A DNA stretch of 14,647 nucleotides from JBBKWQ01 sp037969115 (lineage in GTDB: Bacteria; Actinomycetota; Acidimicrobiia; Acidimicrobiales; Ilumatobacteraceae): assembly GCA_037969115.1 (NCBI GenBank), contig JBBKWQ010000071.1, positions 1 to 14,647 of the forward strand, written 5' to 3'. Shown piece after piece: positions 1 through 6,709 of the stretch. The notes beneath the pieces were generated by a model. That model was not told the DNA's origin, did not search any database, and was given only the letters and a program-made list of their open reading frames with translations. Made by a program: the position numbers and the translations under genes. The stretch's first letter is position 1. Each line of letters opens with the position of its first letter.

Positions 1-134
1 TGGTCGGGTTCGACGTGGTCGGGTTCGACGTGGTCGGGTTCGACGTGGTCGGGTTCGACGTGGTCGGGTTCGACGTGGTCCGGGTCGACGTGGTCCGGGT
101 CGACGTGGTCGGGTTCCAACTGGTCCGGTTCCAC
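1..134 (-). CDS. Possible N-terminus of a divergent gene with acidic pentapeptide repeats (partial)
   Basis: On the - strand, a frame beginning at a GTG at 134 reads M-E-P-D-Q-L-E-P-D-H-V-D-P-D-H and then repeated V-E-P-D-H units off the left edge. Differences between units are either synonymous (CCC/CCG for Pro, GTC/GTG for Val) or conservative (Glu/Asp, Gln/His, Val/Leu). The same bases on the + strand change Gly to Arg, Phe to Val and Asp to Gln or His. That pattern suggests selection on the - strand frame. No ribosome-binding site precedes the GTG, and the frame stays open for at least 160 bases further upstream, so the start is uncertain. No family is recognised. The alternatives are a non-coding repeat or an N-terminal extension of the + strand gene. 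Confidence 0.33.
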   Translation of the reverse strand, partial: MEPDQLEPDHVDPDHVDPDHVEPDHVEPDHVEPDHVEPDHVEPD

Positions 135-140
135 CTGGTC
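1..140. repeat. 15-bp tandem repeat array (9 units plus a 5-bp partial, cut by the left edge)
   Basis: Five identical copies of tggtcgggttcgacg (1-75) are followed by two copies of a variant with two changes (76-105), two further diverged copies (106-120, 121-135) and a final tggtc (136-140). The array continues to the first base, so its true length is unknown. The period is a multiple of three and all frames shown by the repeat stay open, which fits a coding tract. Read on the + strand it gives VGFDV units. Read on the - strand it gives V-E/D-P-D-H units whose variation is more conservative. Divergence increases toward the right end, as expected where homogenisation of an array stops. Confidence 0.95.
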
Positions 141-197
141 ATGATGCCGACGGTTTCGAAACGAGTCGTCGCCGGCGGCGTGATTGCACGGCGCTCG

Positions 198-2807
198 ATG
201 GAGGAGGTCGCCGGCTTCGTCGGTCGCATGCGGCCGTCGGTTCGGGTCCTCTCCTACGCAGCCGTCCTCGCGGCAGTGGGAGCACTGCTCCTGTTCGTCA
301 CCCCCGGCTGGACGACCGTGCCGGACCGGGCGTGGTCGCTGCCGTTCTTGGCGATGGTCATTGCATTCGGCGTGTCCGAGGCGACGGCGCTGCACGTCGA
401 GATCCGGAAGGAATCGCACTCGCTCTCGCTCGCATCCATCCCGCTGATGTTCGGGCTGCTGTACAGCAGCCCGGTATTCGTCCTGGCGGCGTACGTGCTC
501 GGCGGGGGGACGACCCTGTTGTGGATCCGGAAGTCCGATCTCATCAAGGTGGCATGGAACTCGTGTCTCTTCGTCGCCCAGGTCGGGCTCGCGGGCCTGA
601 TCGTTCGTCTCCTGCTCGGCGAACGGCTCCCGGACCGAGCGATCGAGTGGTTGGTGCCGCTCGTCGCCGTGGTGGCAGCGGAACTGTTGAGCTTGTTCGC
701 CGTTTCGACGGTGATCATGGCAGTCGACGTGCAGTTTCGACCGCACCTGTTCGCCAACGTGGGCCAATCCCAGGTTCTGGCGGTGCTCGGTGGAACGTTC
801 GCCGTCACCGCCTTGTCGGCCTCGCTCACGAGCCCGTACATGGCGTTCTTCGCGTTCGTGCCGCTGCTCGGTGTCGGGGTGCTGCTGCGCGCCAGCGGTC
901 TGCTCGCCCAGCGGTTCAGGGATTTGCAGCAGCTCCATACGTTCACCAGCGCACTGGCCAACGAACGAGGCGCCCGAACGCTCGATACCGGACTCGTCGA
1001 GCTGGTGCAGATCATGCGATCGAGGTCCGCGGGCCTCGCCATGATCGGGCACGACGACGAGCGTCAAACCACGGTTCGGGTGCTCGTCGACGATGCGTTC
1101 GAGGACCTCGATCCTGAACCGATTGCAGGACTCCTGGTCGGTCTCCTCGATGAGGGAGGGGTCGTTCAGCTCGATGTCCACGATGTTCGACTGGAAGCCC
1201 GCGAGGTCCTGCGTCGGCTGCGAGCGAGCAAGCTCATCGCCGTTCGGGTTCTGAACGAGGTCGACGCCGACGGCGTGCTGTTCGTCGCTGATCGGCTCGG
1301 CATGCGGAGCGAGTTCACCGCTGACGAACTCCGGCTCTTCGGATCCTTGGCGAACACGCTGAGCTCGCGACTCTCGAACGATCACCTGGTCGGGCTCCTC
1401 GAGAACCAGGCGCGCACGGACGCCCTCACGGGCCTGCCCAACCGATTCAGTTTCGAAATCGCCATGACGGCGAGCCTGTCGAGGCCCGGTCACAGCGGAG
1501 CGGTCGTGATGATCGACCTCGACCGGTTCAAGGAGATCAACGACTCCCTCGGCCACGAGACCGGTGACCGGCTGCTCATCGAAGTTGCCGACCGGCTGCG
1601 CGGCTTCGTTCGATCGACCGATTTGATTGCGCGTTTCGGCGGCGACGAGTTCGCCATCATGCTCGGCCGTCTCCCTTCTGATGGCCCTGGAGACCTCGCC
1701 CGGCGCGTCGACAGTCTCCACAAGGTTCTGACCGCGAAGGTGAAGCTCGAGGGAATCACCTTCGAGGTGGGCGCGAGCCTCGGTGCCGTTCAGTGGCCGG
1801 ACCAGGGCAACGACAGCACCAGCCTGCTGCGACGTGCCGACACGGCCATGTACGAGGCGAAGCGCAACCAGCTCGAGGTCATCTGGTACCAGCCCGAACT
1901 CGATGCCGACGCCCCGCGCCGCCTCGACCTGTACCTGTCCGTGAGCTCTGCCCTGGCGAATGACGAGTTCTACGTGCACTTCCAGCCGAAGGTGTCGCTC
2001 GTCGATGGACGCGTCACGGGCGCAGAGGCGCTCGTGCGCTGGGTCCACCCGGCGCACGGTCCCGTCTCGCCCGGCGAGTTCGTCCCCTTGATCGTCCAGG
2101 CGGGCCTGATCGGCAAGCTGACCCGCCTGGTCGTCCGACGCGCCGCCGAAGCGGCTGCGATGTTCCGAGACGCCGGTCTCGGTCTGTCGGTCTCTGTCAA
2201 CCTCACGCCGCGAGACCTACTCGACGCGACGCTCGTTGCCGACGTCGGGCACATCCTCCGCCATGCGGGCGTCGAGCCGACAGCGCTTCAGGTCGAGATC
2301 ACCGAGGACGCGATGGTGGTCGACTTCGACATGAGCATCGCCGTCCTGAACCAGCTCCGAGACCTCGGCATCCAGGTCGCGATCGACGACTTCGGTACCG
2401 GTTATTCGTCGCTCCAGCACCTGCACCGCCTGCCGGTAGATCAACTGAAGATCGACCGCAGCTTCATCGCCAGAGTGACCACGGACGAAAGCGCCGCAGC
2501 CATCGTGCGTGCGTCGATCAACCTCGCCAATGACCTCGGACTGGTCACCGTCGCAGAGGGCATCGAGGACGATCACGCACTCAGGGTCGTCGGCCGGCTC
2601 GGATGCCGCGAGATCCAGGGTTATCTCGCCAGCCGGCCGCTGCCGGTGCACGAATTCATCGGATGGGCACACGCCTGGAACCCCGTCCGTCTGCTGAATC
2701 TGCTGATCGAACCGTCGTGGGAAAGTCCTCCGTCACGGCTGCGTAGCGCCGAGGTCGCGATGGCGGGTTCGTGGCATGAGCCGATCGTGCTCCCGACGTC
2801 GGGCTGA
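198..2807 (+). CDS. Membrane-bound GGDEF-EAL cyclic-di-GMP signalling protein
   Basis: A bifunctional-type enzyme: the GGDEF domain makes c-di-GMP from two GTP and the EAL domain hydrolyses it to pGpG. From the ATG at 198 (869 aa), about eight hydrophobic segments occupy residues 15-245, followed by a short coiled or GAF-like region (about 250-410). The GGDEF domain spans about 415-580, with intact GGDEF at 481-485 and an RSTD inhibitory I-site exactly five residues before it. The EAL domain spans about 590-840, with EALVRW from 610, DDFGTGYSS from 730, the LKID lysine and the VAEGIE glutamate, so both active sites look competent. The N-terminal sensor resembles those of other actinobacterial GGDEF proteins, but its ligand is unknown. 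The start is uncertain: ATG 141/144, GTG 180 and ATG 228 are in frame, and none has a convincing ribosome-binding site. The frame is also open back through the edge repeat, which I doubt is part of the protein. Confidence 0.9.
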   Translation: MEEVAGFVGRMRPSVRVLSYAAVLAAVGALLLFVTPGWTTVPDRAWSLPFLAMVIAFGVSEATALHVEIRKESHSLSLASIPLMFGLLYSSPVFVLAAYVLGGGTTLLWIRKSDLIKVAWNSCLFVAQVGLAGLIVRLLLGERLPDRAIEWLVPLVAVVAAELLSLFAVSTVIMAVDVQFRPHLFANVGQSQVLAVLGGTFAVTALSASLTSPYMAFFAFVPLLGVGVLLRASGLLAQRFRDLQQLHTFTSALANERGARTLDTGLVELVQIMRSRSAGLAMIGHDDERQTTVRVLVDDAFEDLDPEPIAGLLVGLLDEGGVVQLDVHDVRLEAREVLRRLRASKLIAVRVLNEVDADGVLFVADRLGMRSEFTADELRLFGSLANTLSSRLSNDHLVGLLENQARTDALTGLPNRFSFEIAMTASLSRPGHSGAVVMIDLDRFKEINDSLGHETGDRLLIEVADRLRGFVRSTDLIARFGGDEFAIMLGRLPSDGPGDLARRVDSLHKVLTAKVKLEGITFEVGASLGAVQWPDQGNDSTSLLRRADTAMYEAKRNQLEVIWYQPELDADAPRRLDLYLSVSSALANDEFYVHFQPKVSLVDGRVTGAEALVRWVHPAHGPVSPGEFVPLIVQAGLIGKLTRLVVRRAAEAAAMFRDAGLGLSVSVNLTPRDLLDATLVADVGHILRHAGVEPTALQVEITEDAMVVDFDMSIAVLNQLRDLGIQVAIDDFGTGYSSLQHLHRLPVDQLKIDRSFIARVTTDESAAAIVRASINLANDLGLVTVAEGIEDDHALRVVGRLGCREIQGYLASRPLPVHEFIGWAHAWNPVRLLNLLIEPSWESPPSRLRSAEVAMAGSWHEPIVLPTSG

Positions 2808-2825
2808 CGCGGCGTCCTTCGGCGG

Positions 2826-5162
2826 TCAGACCGACGTGAACTCGTCGTGGCGCTGTTCGTCGTCATCGACCCGCTCGCCCTCGTAGTGGTGTCCTTCGAC
2901 GTCGATGTTCGGCAGGATCCGGTCGAGCCAGGCAGGGATCCACCAGTTGCGGTCTCCCAACAACTCCATGGTCGCCGGTACCAACACCATGCGAACAATG
3001 GTGGCGTCGATCAGCACGGCGATTGCGAGCCCGAATCCGAACAGCTTCAGCGATCGGTCGTCACCGAGCACGAAGGCGCCGAACACGCAGAACATGATCA
3101 AGGCGGCGGCCGTGATGACGCGAGCCGTCACGGCCAGACCGTCGGCGACCGCGACCGCGTTGTCCCTCGTGCGGTCGTATTCCTCTTTGATGCGCGAGAG
3201 GAGGAAGACCTCGTAGTCCATCGAGAGACCGAACACGATGGCGAACAGGAACATGGGGATCCAGGCGTCGATGGGGCCCGGTTTGGCGACACCGATCAGA
3301 CCGCTCGCCCATCCCCATTGGAAGATCGCGACGATCACGCCGTACGCGGCACCGATCGACAGCAGGTTCATCACCACCGCCTTCAGCGGCACGAGGATGC
3401 TGCGGAACACCGCCATCAACAAGACGAAACTGAGCAGCAGCACCACGCCGATCAGAACGATCATCCGGCTGCCGAGGAACTCGGCGAAGTCGGTGGACGC
3501 GGCAGTGAGACCGCCGACCTTCGCGTCGACACCGGTGGCTGGAATGACGTTGTCGCGCAGGTCGCCGACCAGCGTTGCGGTCGCTTCGTCCTGGGGAGCG
3601 CTCTCAGGGTAGACGATGACGAGTGCGAGCGAGTCGGTGATGGGGGTCGGCAGGCTGAACGCGACGTTGTCGGTGGCGTCGATCGTGTTCGCGAACTCGT
3701 CGAGTGCTGGTTGGTCGGCAGCCGCGTCGCCCTCGACCATGATGAACAGCGGGCCGTTCGTGCCGGGCCCGAAGCCCTCTGCGATGAGGTCGTACGCGCG
3801 TCGAACCGTGGTGTCCTCCGGATAGTTACCGTAGTCACCGAATCCGAGCCTGATCGACAACAGCGGAATCGAGAGCAGCAGGAGGACCGCCGTTGCACCG
3901 ATGGCGCTGGGCCACGGTCGATGCTGGATGAATCGGCTCCACCGGTACCAGAAGCGCTCCTCCTTCGGTGGTTCGACACGATGAGGAACCCGACGCCGAA
4001 GTGGCCGGATGGCGAAACTGGCGACGAACAACACGATCGCCAGCACGAAGCCGCCCAGGAACACCACGCCCTGGCCCGTCACGATGCCGAGGATCGTTCC
4101 CACGAGTGCGAGAACGACCGCACCCAGTGCAGCCCAAGTGGTTTCGTCGATCCGCGTGCCGACCCAACCCAACAGTGCGGGCAGCAAGGTGAGCGAACCC
4201 GCCATCACCATGAGTACTCCGAGCGACGAAGCCGCAGCCACACCCTGGACGAAGTTCAACCCCATCAGGAACAGGCCCATCAACGAGATGATCACCGTGA
4301 TGCCGGCGAACAACACGGCACGTCCACTCGTGTCGAGCGAGTCGACGATCGCTTCCTCGACCGACATACCGGCGTGCAGGTTCTCCCGATAGCGCGTCAC
4401 GATGAACAGCGCGTAGTCGATGCCCACACCGATACCGATCATCGCGACCATCGCGGTGGTGAAGTCCGGCATCGAGATGACATTGCTCCCGAGCGACACC
4501 AGCGCCGATGCGACGCCCAACCCGAACAGCGCGGTACCGATCGGCAGTCCCATCGCCAGCACCGAACCGAACGCCACGATCAGGATGATGACGGCGGCGA
4601 TCAATCCGTAGGCCTCGCTCTCCGGCATGGCGAACTCGGCGAAGAGGTCGCCGCCGTACTCGATCTCGAGGCCCGGCACCGCCGCGAGTTCGTCGCCGTG
4701 ATCGATGATGTCGTTGCCGACGTCCTGGAGTTCCTCGAACGTGCGACTGTCACGGATGTCGAGTTGGGCGAATGCGATCGTGCCGTCGCTGCTGACCTGC
4801 TCGGGGCTGTCGTACGGGCTGGTGACCGTGATGTCGCCCTTCGACGTGGCGTAGGCGAAGATGTCGTCGAGGGTGGCTCGTACGGCGGCGTCGTCGAAAC
4901 CCACCTCGCTCCGTGCCACGATCTGTGCGGTGAACCCCGCGCGATCGGGGCTGTTCGCCTCGAGCACGTCCTGCACCTGCTTCGACTCACTGTCGGGCAG
5001 CGTGAAGTCGGTGCGATAGTCGGGTCCGACACCGGCGGCGATGATGTTCACGCCGACCAGCAACGCCAGCCAGGTCCCGATCACGATCCAGCGATGACGC
5101 ACGCAGCGGGTCGCCAGGCGGGCCAAGATGCCCGGGGGTGGGTGCGTATCCGGTGATGTCAC
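2826..5162 (-). CDS. MMPL-family (RND superfamily) membrane transporter
   Basis: A 778-aa proton-driven exporter of the MmpL type, likely moving lipids or other hydrophobic molecules; the substrate cannot be told. The first helix (about 24-48) is followed by a large extracytoplasmic domain, a helix bundle, a cytoplasmic linker, a second ectodomain (about 435-545) and a final helix bundle. The two Asp-Tyr pairs that carry protons in MmpL3 are present: GIDY (D249-Y250) and SMDY (D649-Y650). I chose the GTG at 5162 because AGGAGG lies 7 nt upstream (5170-5175); a longer frame from a TTG at 5186 would place this Shine-Dalgarno sequence inside the gene. Between the sixth and seventh canonical helices, residues about 339-386 add two further hydrophobic segments. 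The gene is convergent with the c-di-GMP gene, and no regulator lies next to it. Confidence 0.93.
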   Translation of the reverse strand: MTSPDTHPPPGILARLATRCVRHRWIVIGTWLALLVGVNIIAAGVGPDYRTDFTLPDSESKQVQDVLEANSPDRAGFTAQIVARSEVGFDDAAVRATLDDIFAYATSKGDITVTSPYDSPEQVSSDGTIAFAQLDIRDSRTFEELQDVGNDIIDHGDELAAVPGLEIEYGGDLFAEFAMPESEAYGLIAAVIILIVAFGSVLAMGLPIGTALFGLGVASALVSLGSNVISMPDFTTAMVAMIGIGVGIDYALFIVTRYRENLHAGMSVEEAIVDSLDTSGRAVLFAGITVIISLMGLFLMGLNFVQGVAAASSLGVLMVMAGSLTLLPALLGWVGTRIDETTWAALGAVVLALVGTILGIVTGQGVVFLGGFVLAIVLFVASFAIRPLRRRVPHRVEPPKEERFWYRWSRFIQHRPWPSAIGATAVLLLLSIPLLSIRLGFGDYGNYPEDTTVRRAYDLIAEGFGPGTNGPLFIMVEGDAAADQPALDEFANTIDATDNVAFSLPTPITDSLALVIVYPESAPQDEATATLVGDLRDNVIPATGVDAKVGGLTAASTDFAEFLGSRMIVLIGVVLLLSFVLLMAVFRSILVPLKAVVMNLLSIGAAYGVIVAIFQWGWASGLIGVAKPGPIDAWIPMFLFAIVFGLSMDYEVFLLSRIKEEYDRTRDNAVAVADGLAVTARVITAAALIMFCVFGAFVLGDDRSLKLFGFGLAIAVLIDATIVRMVLVPATMELLGDRNWWIPAWLDRILPNIDVEGHHYEGERVDDDEQRHDEFTSV

Positions 5163-5169
5163 GTTCCAT

Positions 5170-5175
5170 CCTCCT
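5170..5175 (-). promoter_or_regulatory. Strong Shine-Dalgarno site fixing the MMPL start
   Basis: AGGAGG on the - strand lies 7 nt before the GTG at 5162. It is the best ribosome-binding site in the window and decides the start over the upstream TTG at 5186. An ATG overlapping the site (5169) opens a different frame without MMPL similarity. Confidence 0.8.
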
Positions 5176-5203
5176 CGAACGGTCAACAGCGTCCGCTTGC
5201 ACC

Positions 5204-5209
5204 ATTAGA
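5204..5209 (-). promoter_or_regulatory. Weak candidate -10 box for the MMPL gene
   Basis: TCTAAT on the - strand is preceded at 16 nt by TGACTT, a poor match to a -35 box. It would give a leader of about 35 nt carrying the AGGAGG site. This is the most AT-rich spot between the two - strand genes, but the match is weak. Confidence 0.25.
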
Positions 5210-5334
5210 ACCGAAGTACGCAGAAAAGTCATCCGGCAGTCAGCGGAGCGCCGGCGAGCCGTGCGGTCGTCGGTGCCGTGGATCGGCATCGGGTTCGGCG
5301 CCACGTCCGAGATGCATCGGCGCAGGGGATCTGT

Positions 5335-5357
5335 CGAGATCTCGATTCGAGAACTCG
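5335..5357. promoter_or_regulatory. Paired CGAGNNCTCG palindromes: operator or hairpin terminator
   Basis: CGAGATCTCG (5335-5344) and CGAGAACTCG (5348-5357) are perfect or near-perfect dyads with centres 13 bp apart; the first extends to a 12-bp perfect palindrome, TCGAGATCTCGA (5334-5345). Together they also form one imperfect hairpin: two 4-bp arms, one T-T mismatch, one extra pair and a 3-nt loop. It starts 8 bases beyond the stop codon of the small - strand gene, which suits a terminator, although no U-tract follows. A dimeric regulator controlling the MMPL gene is the alternative. Confidence 0.5.
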
Positions 5358-5365
5358 GTTCATGG

Positions 5366-5563
5366 TCACGTGTCGGGGATGTCGCCGGTCCACTCGCCCG
5401 AATCGTCGTCGGGCATCACGAGGTCCCAGCGGTCGAGGCAGTCCTCGCATCGATACGCAACGATGTCGCCGCTCAGCCAGACCCCGTCTTCGCGGGGCGC
5501 AGAGAGCAGGAAGCATCGCCCGCCGCAGTCGATGCACGTGATCATCTGGTCGGGCTGCAGCAT
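5366..5563 (-). CDS. Small cysteine-rich, zinc-ribbon-like hypothetical protein
   Basis: A 65-aa protein with two CxxC pairs (C10/C13 and C39/C42) and an extra C17, the layout of a small zinc ribbon in which two knuckles flank a beta-rich middle. The tail is acidic (residues 51-65 hold many Asp and Glu). No signal peptide or membrane segment is visible, so it is probably cytosolic. I do not recognise a named family; a metal-binding, nucleic-acid-binding or adaptor role would be a guess. Its codons are G/C-ending like those of its neighbours, supporting a real gene. The ATG at 5563 follows CATACT by 6 nt, which suits a leaderless transcript; an internal ATG (residue 7) would keep both CxxC pairs. 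The gene is divergent from rsmD across 56 bp and points toward the MMPL gene. Confidence 0.75.
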   Translation of the reverse strand: MLQPDQMITCIDCGGRCFLLSAPREDGVWLSGDIVAYRCEDCLDRWDLVMPDDDSGEWTGDIPDT

Positions 5564-5569
5564 GACTTC

Positions 5570-5575
5570 AGTATG
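5570..5575 (-). promoter_or_regulatory. Candidate -10 box, small cysteine-rich gene (leaderless)
   Basis: CATACT on the - strand ends 6 nt before the ATG at 5563. It misses only the first T of TANNNT. At this distance transcription would begin at or next to the start codon. No Shine-Dalgarno sequence is present. Confidence 0.45.
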
Positions 5576-5607
5576 GCGAGACCGAGCACGAACAGAACTG
5601 GCACCCG

Positions 5608-5613
5608 TAACCT
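5608..5613 (+). promoter_or_regulatory. Candidate -10 box for rsmD (leaderless)
   Basis: TAACCT fits TANNNT and ends 6 nt before the rsmD ATG, the arrangement of actinobacterial leaderless promoters. No recognisable -35 box and no Shine-Dalgarno sequence are present, which agrees with that mode of initiation. Confidence 0.55.
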
Positions 5614-5619
5614 GGGCGG

Positions 5620-6198
5620 ATGCGTGTCGTCGCCGGAGAGTACCGAGGTCGCAAGATCGTCGCCCCAGACGGCAACGACACGAGACCCACCACCGACAAG
5701 GTGCGCGAGGCTGTGTTCAACGCGCTCTGGTCGCTCGACCTCGTGCGTGACGCTCACGTCGTCGACCTGTATGCCGGGAGCGGCGCAATCGGCATCGAAG
5801 CGCTCTCGCGCGGTGCAGACCACTGCACGTTCGTCGAGCGCGACCGCCGAGCGCTCGGCGCTCTGCACGAGAATCTCGAGGCGCTCGGTCTGGGCGACCA
5901 GTCGAACGTCGTCGCCGGCGACGTCATGGCCGTTGCCCGCGCCGTCGACGCCGACATCGTCTTCGCCGATCCTCCATACGGGTTCGACGCATGGCCCCAG
6001 CTTCTCGGGCTGATCACTGCACCGTTCGTGGTCGCCGAATCCGGCCACAGGACGGCCGAGGTGGCCGGATGGTCGATCACTCGTCAGAAGCGGTACGGCA
6101 GAACCTGGATCACCTTCTTCGAGCGAGTCGATGCAACGACCGAAGCGCCTGAGATCGCCGATCAGGGCATCGATCGGGCGTCCGACGCACCGTTGTAG
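5620..6198 (+). CDS. rsmD: 16S rRNA (guanine(966)-N(2))-methyltransferase RsmD
   Basis: Transfers a methyl group from SAM to N2 of G966 in 16S rRNA during 30S assembly. The 192-aa protein begins with the family's N-terminal block (RVVAGEYRGR, then TRPTTDKVREAVFN around residues 22-35). It has the SAM-binding motif DLYAGSGAIGIEALSRGA at about 49-66, an acidic ribose-binding turn (VERD) and the catalytic DPPY near residue 113. Length is typical, with a short variable tail rich in Asp and Ala. The ATG is set by the conserved N-terminus and by the leaderless-type -10 box. coaD starts 12 nt after the stop, and rsmD-coaD is a very common bacterial pair. Confidence 0.95.
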   Translation: MRVVAGEYRGRKIVAPDGNDTRPTTDKVREAVFNALWSLDLVRDAHVVDLYAGSGAIGIEALSRGADHCTFVERDRRALGALHENLEALGLGDQSNVVAGDVMAVARAVDADIVFADPPYGFDAWPQLLGLITAPFVVAESGHRTAEVAGWSITRQKRYGRTWITFFERVDATTEAPEIADQGIDRASDAPL

Positions 6199-6201
6199 CG
6201 T
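6196..6201 (+). promoter_or_regulatory. Candidate -10 box for coaD overlapping the rsmD stop
   Basis: TAGCGT (within TTGTAGCGT, 6193-6201) overlaps the rsmD TAG stop and ends 9 nt before the coaD ATG. The same 9-mer lies 10 nt before smc. It would give a leaderless or very short leader; only a weak GGA could serve as a ribosome-binding site. Confidence 0.4.
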
Positions 6202-6210
6202 GGACAGCTC

Positions 6211-6699
6211 ATGGCACGAGTTCTCATTCCCGGCAGTTTCGATCCGGTCCATCTCGGTCATCTCGACGTGATCGATCAGGCGGTCGAGTTGTTCGGCGAC
6301 GTCGTGGTCGCCGTGATGCACAATCTCGAGAAGCCGAGTGGCCTCTTCACGCCGGCCGAGCGGGTCGAGTTGATCGAAGCGTGCCTTACCGATCTCGCTT
6401 CGGTGGAGGTGCGAGCCATCACCGGGCTGGCGGTCCAGGCAGCGGCAGCAGTGAATGCCGATTTCATCGTGAAGGGCTTGCGGACGCCGGCCGATTTCGA
6501 CATCGAGCAGCAGATGGCGCACAACAATTACCGTGTCACCGGCATTCGCACGGTCTACCTGCCGTGCAGTCCGGACTACGGCTACATCAGCAGTCGGTTC
6601 GTGCGCGAGATCGCGGGGCACGGAGAGAACGTCGATCATCTCGTACGGTCACCCGTGGCAGCCGCGCTGAGCGATAGATTCACAAGTCCCGCTCCGTGA
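6211..6699 (+). CDS. coaD: Phosphopantetheine adenylyltransferase
   Basis: Converts 4'-phosphopantetheine and ATP to dephospho-CoA, the penultimate step of CoA synthesis, in the cytosol. The 162-aa protein is normal in length for this nucleotidyltransferase-fold family. Visible motifs are PGSFDPVHLGH at residues 7-17 with the (H/T)xGH nucleotide-binding signature, NLEKPSGLF with the conserved lysine, GLRTPADFDIEQQMAHNN (about 90-107), and YISSRFVREIAGHG (about 124-137), the counterpart of the ISSxxxR motif. The C-terminus ends in a short Ser/Pro tail. The ATG lies 12 nt after rsmD. Its product supplies CoA for the prosthetic group of the acyl carrier protein encoded 3 kb downstream. Confidence 0.97.
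   Translation: MARVLIPGSFDPVHLGHLDVIDQAVELFGDVVVAVMHNLEKPSGLFTPAERVELIEACLTDLASVEVRAITGLAVQAAAAVNADFIVKGLRTPADFDIEQQMAHNNYRVTGIRTVYLPCSPDYGYISSRFVREIAGHGENVDHLVRSPVAAALSDRFTSPAP
6675..6680 (+). promoter_or_regulatory. Candidate -10 box for the DivIVA-like gene
   Basis: TAGATT fits TANNNT and lies 29 nt before the ATG at 6710, inside the 3' end of coaD. The leader would be about 22 nt and carries GAGAAGG (6698-6704) at a proper 5-nt spacing, so this gene would use ordinary Shine-Dalgarno initiation. Confidence 0.35.
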
Positions 6700-6709
6700 G
6701 AAGGCCCCA

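Noticed and set aside
1..140. CRISPR array
   Set aside because: The units are contiguous 15-mers with no unique spacers, so this is a simple tandem repeat.
15..197. N-terminal extension of the GGDEF-EAL protein through the 15-bp repeat
   Set aside because: There is no start signal, the VGFDV units vary non-conservatively, and the membrane sensor begins only near residue 75 of that longer version. An internal ATG is more likely, though not proven.
2804..2829. Inverted repeat CTGAC/GTCAG spanning the two convergent stop codons
   Set aside because: Only 5 bp pair and the interior does not extend the stem; too weak to call a terminator.
2847..5156. Very long open frame (769 codons) on the + strand opposite the MMPL gene
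   Set aside because: It is rich in Asp, Glu, Arg, Gln and His with no fold-like pattern, exactly what the complement of a hydrophobic G/C-ending gene gives. The MMPL frame has clear family motifs and a strong ribosome-binding site.
5542..6639. 365-codon open frame on the - strand across rsmD and coaD
   Set aside because: It lies opposite two well-recognised genes and has no motif of its own; a product of high G+C codon structure.
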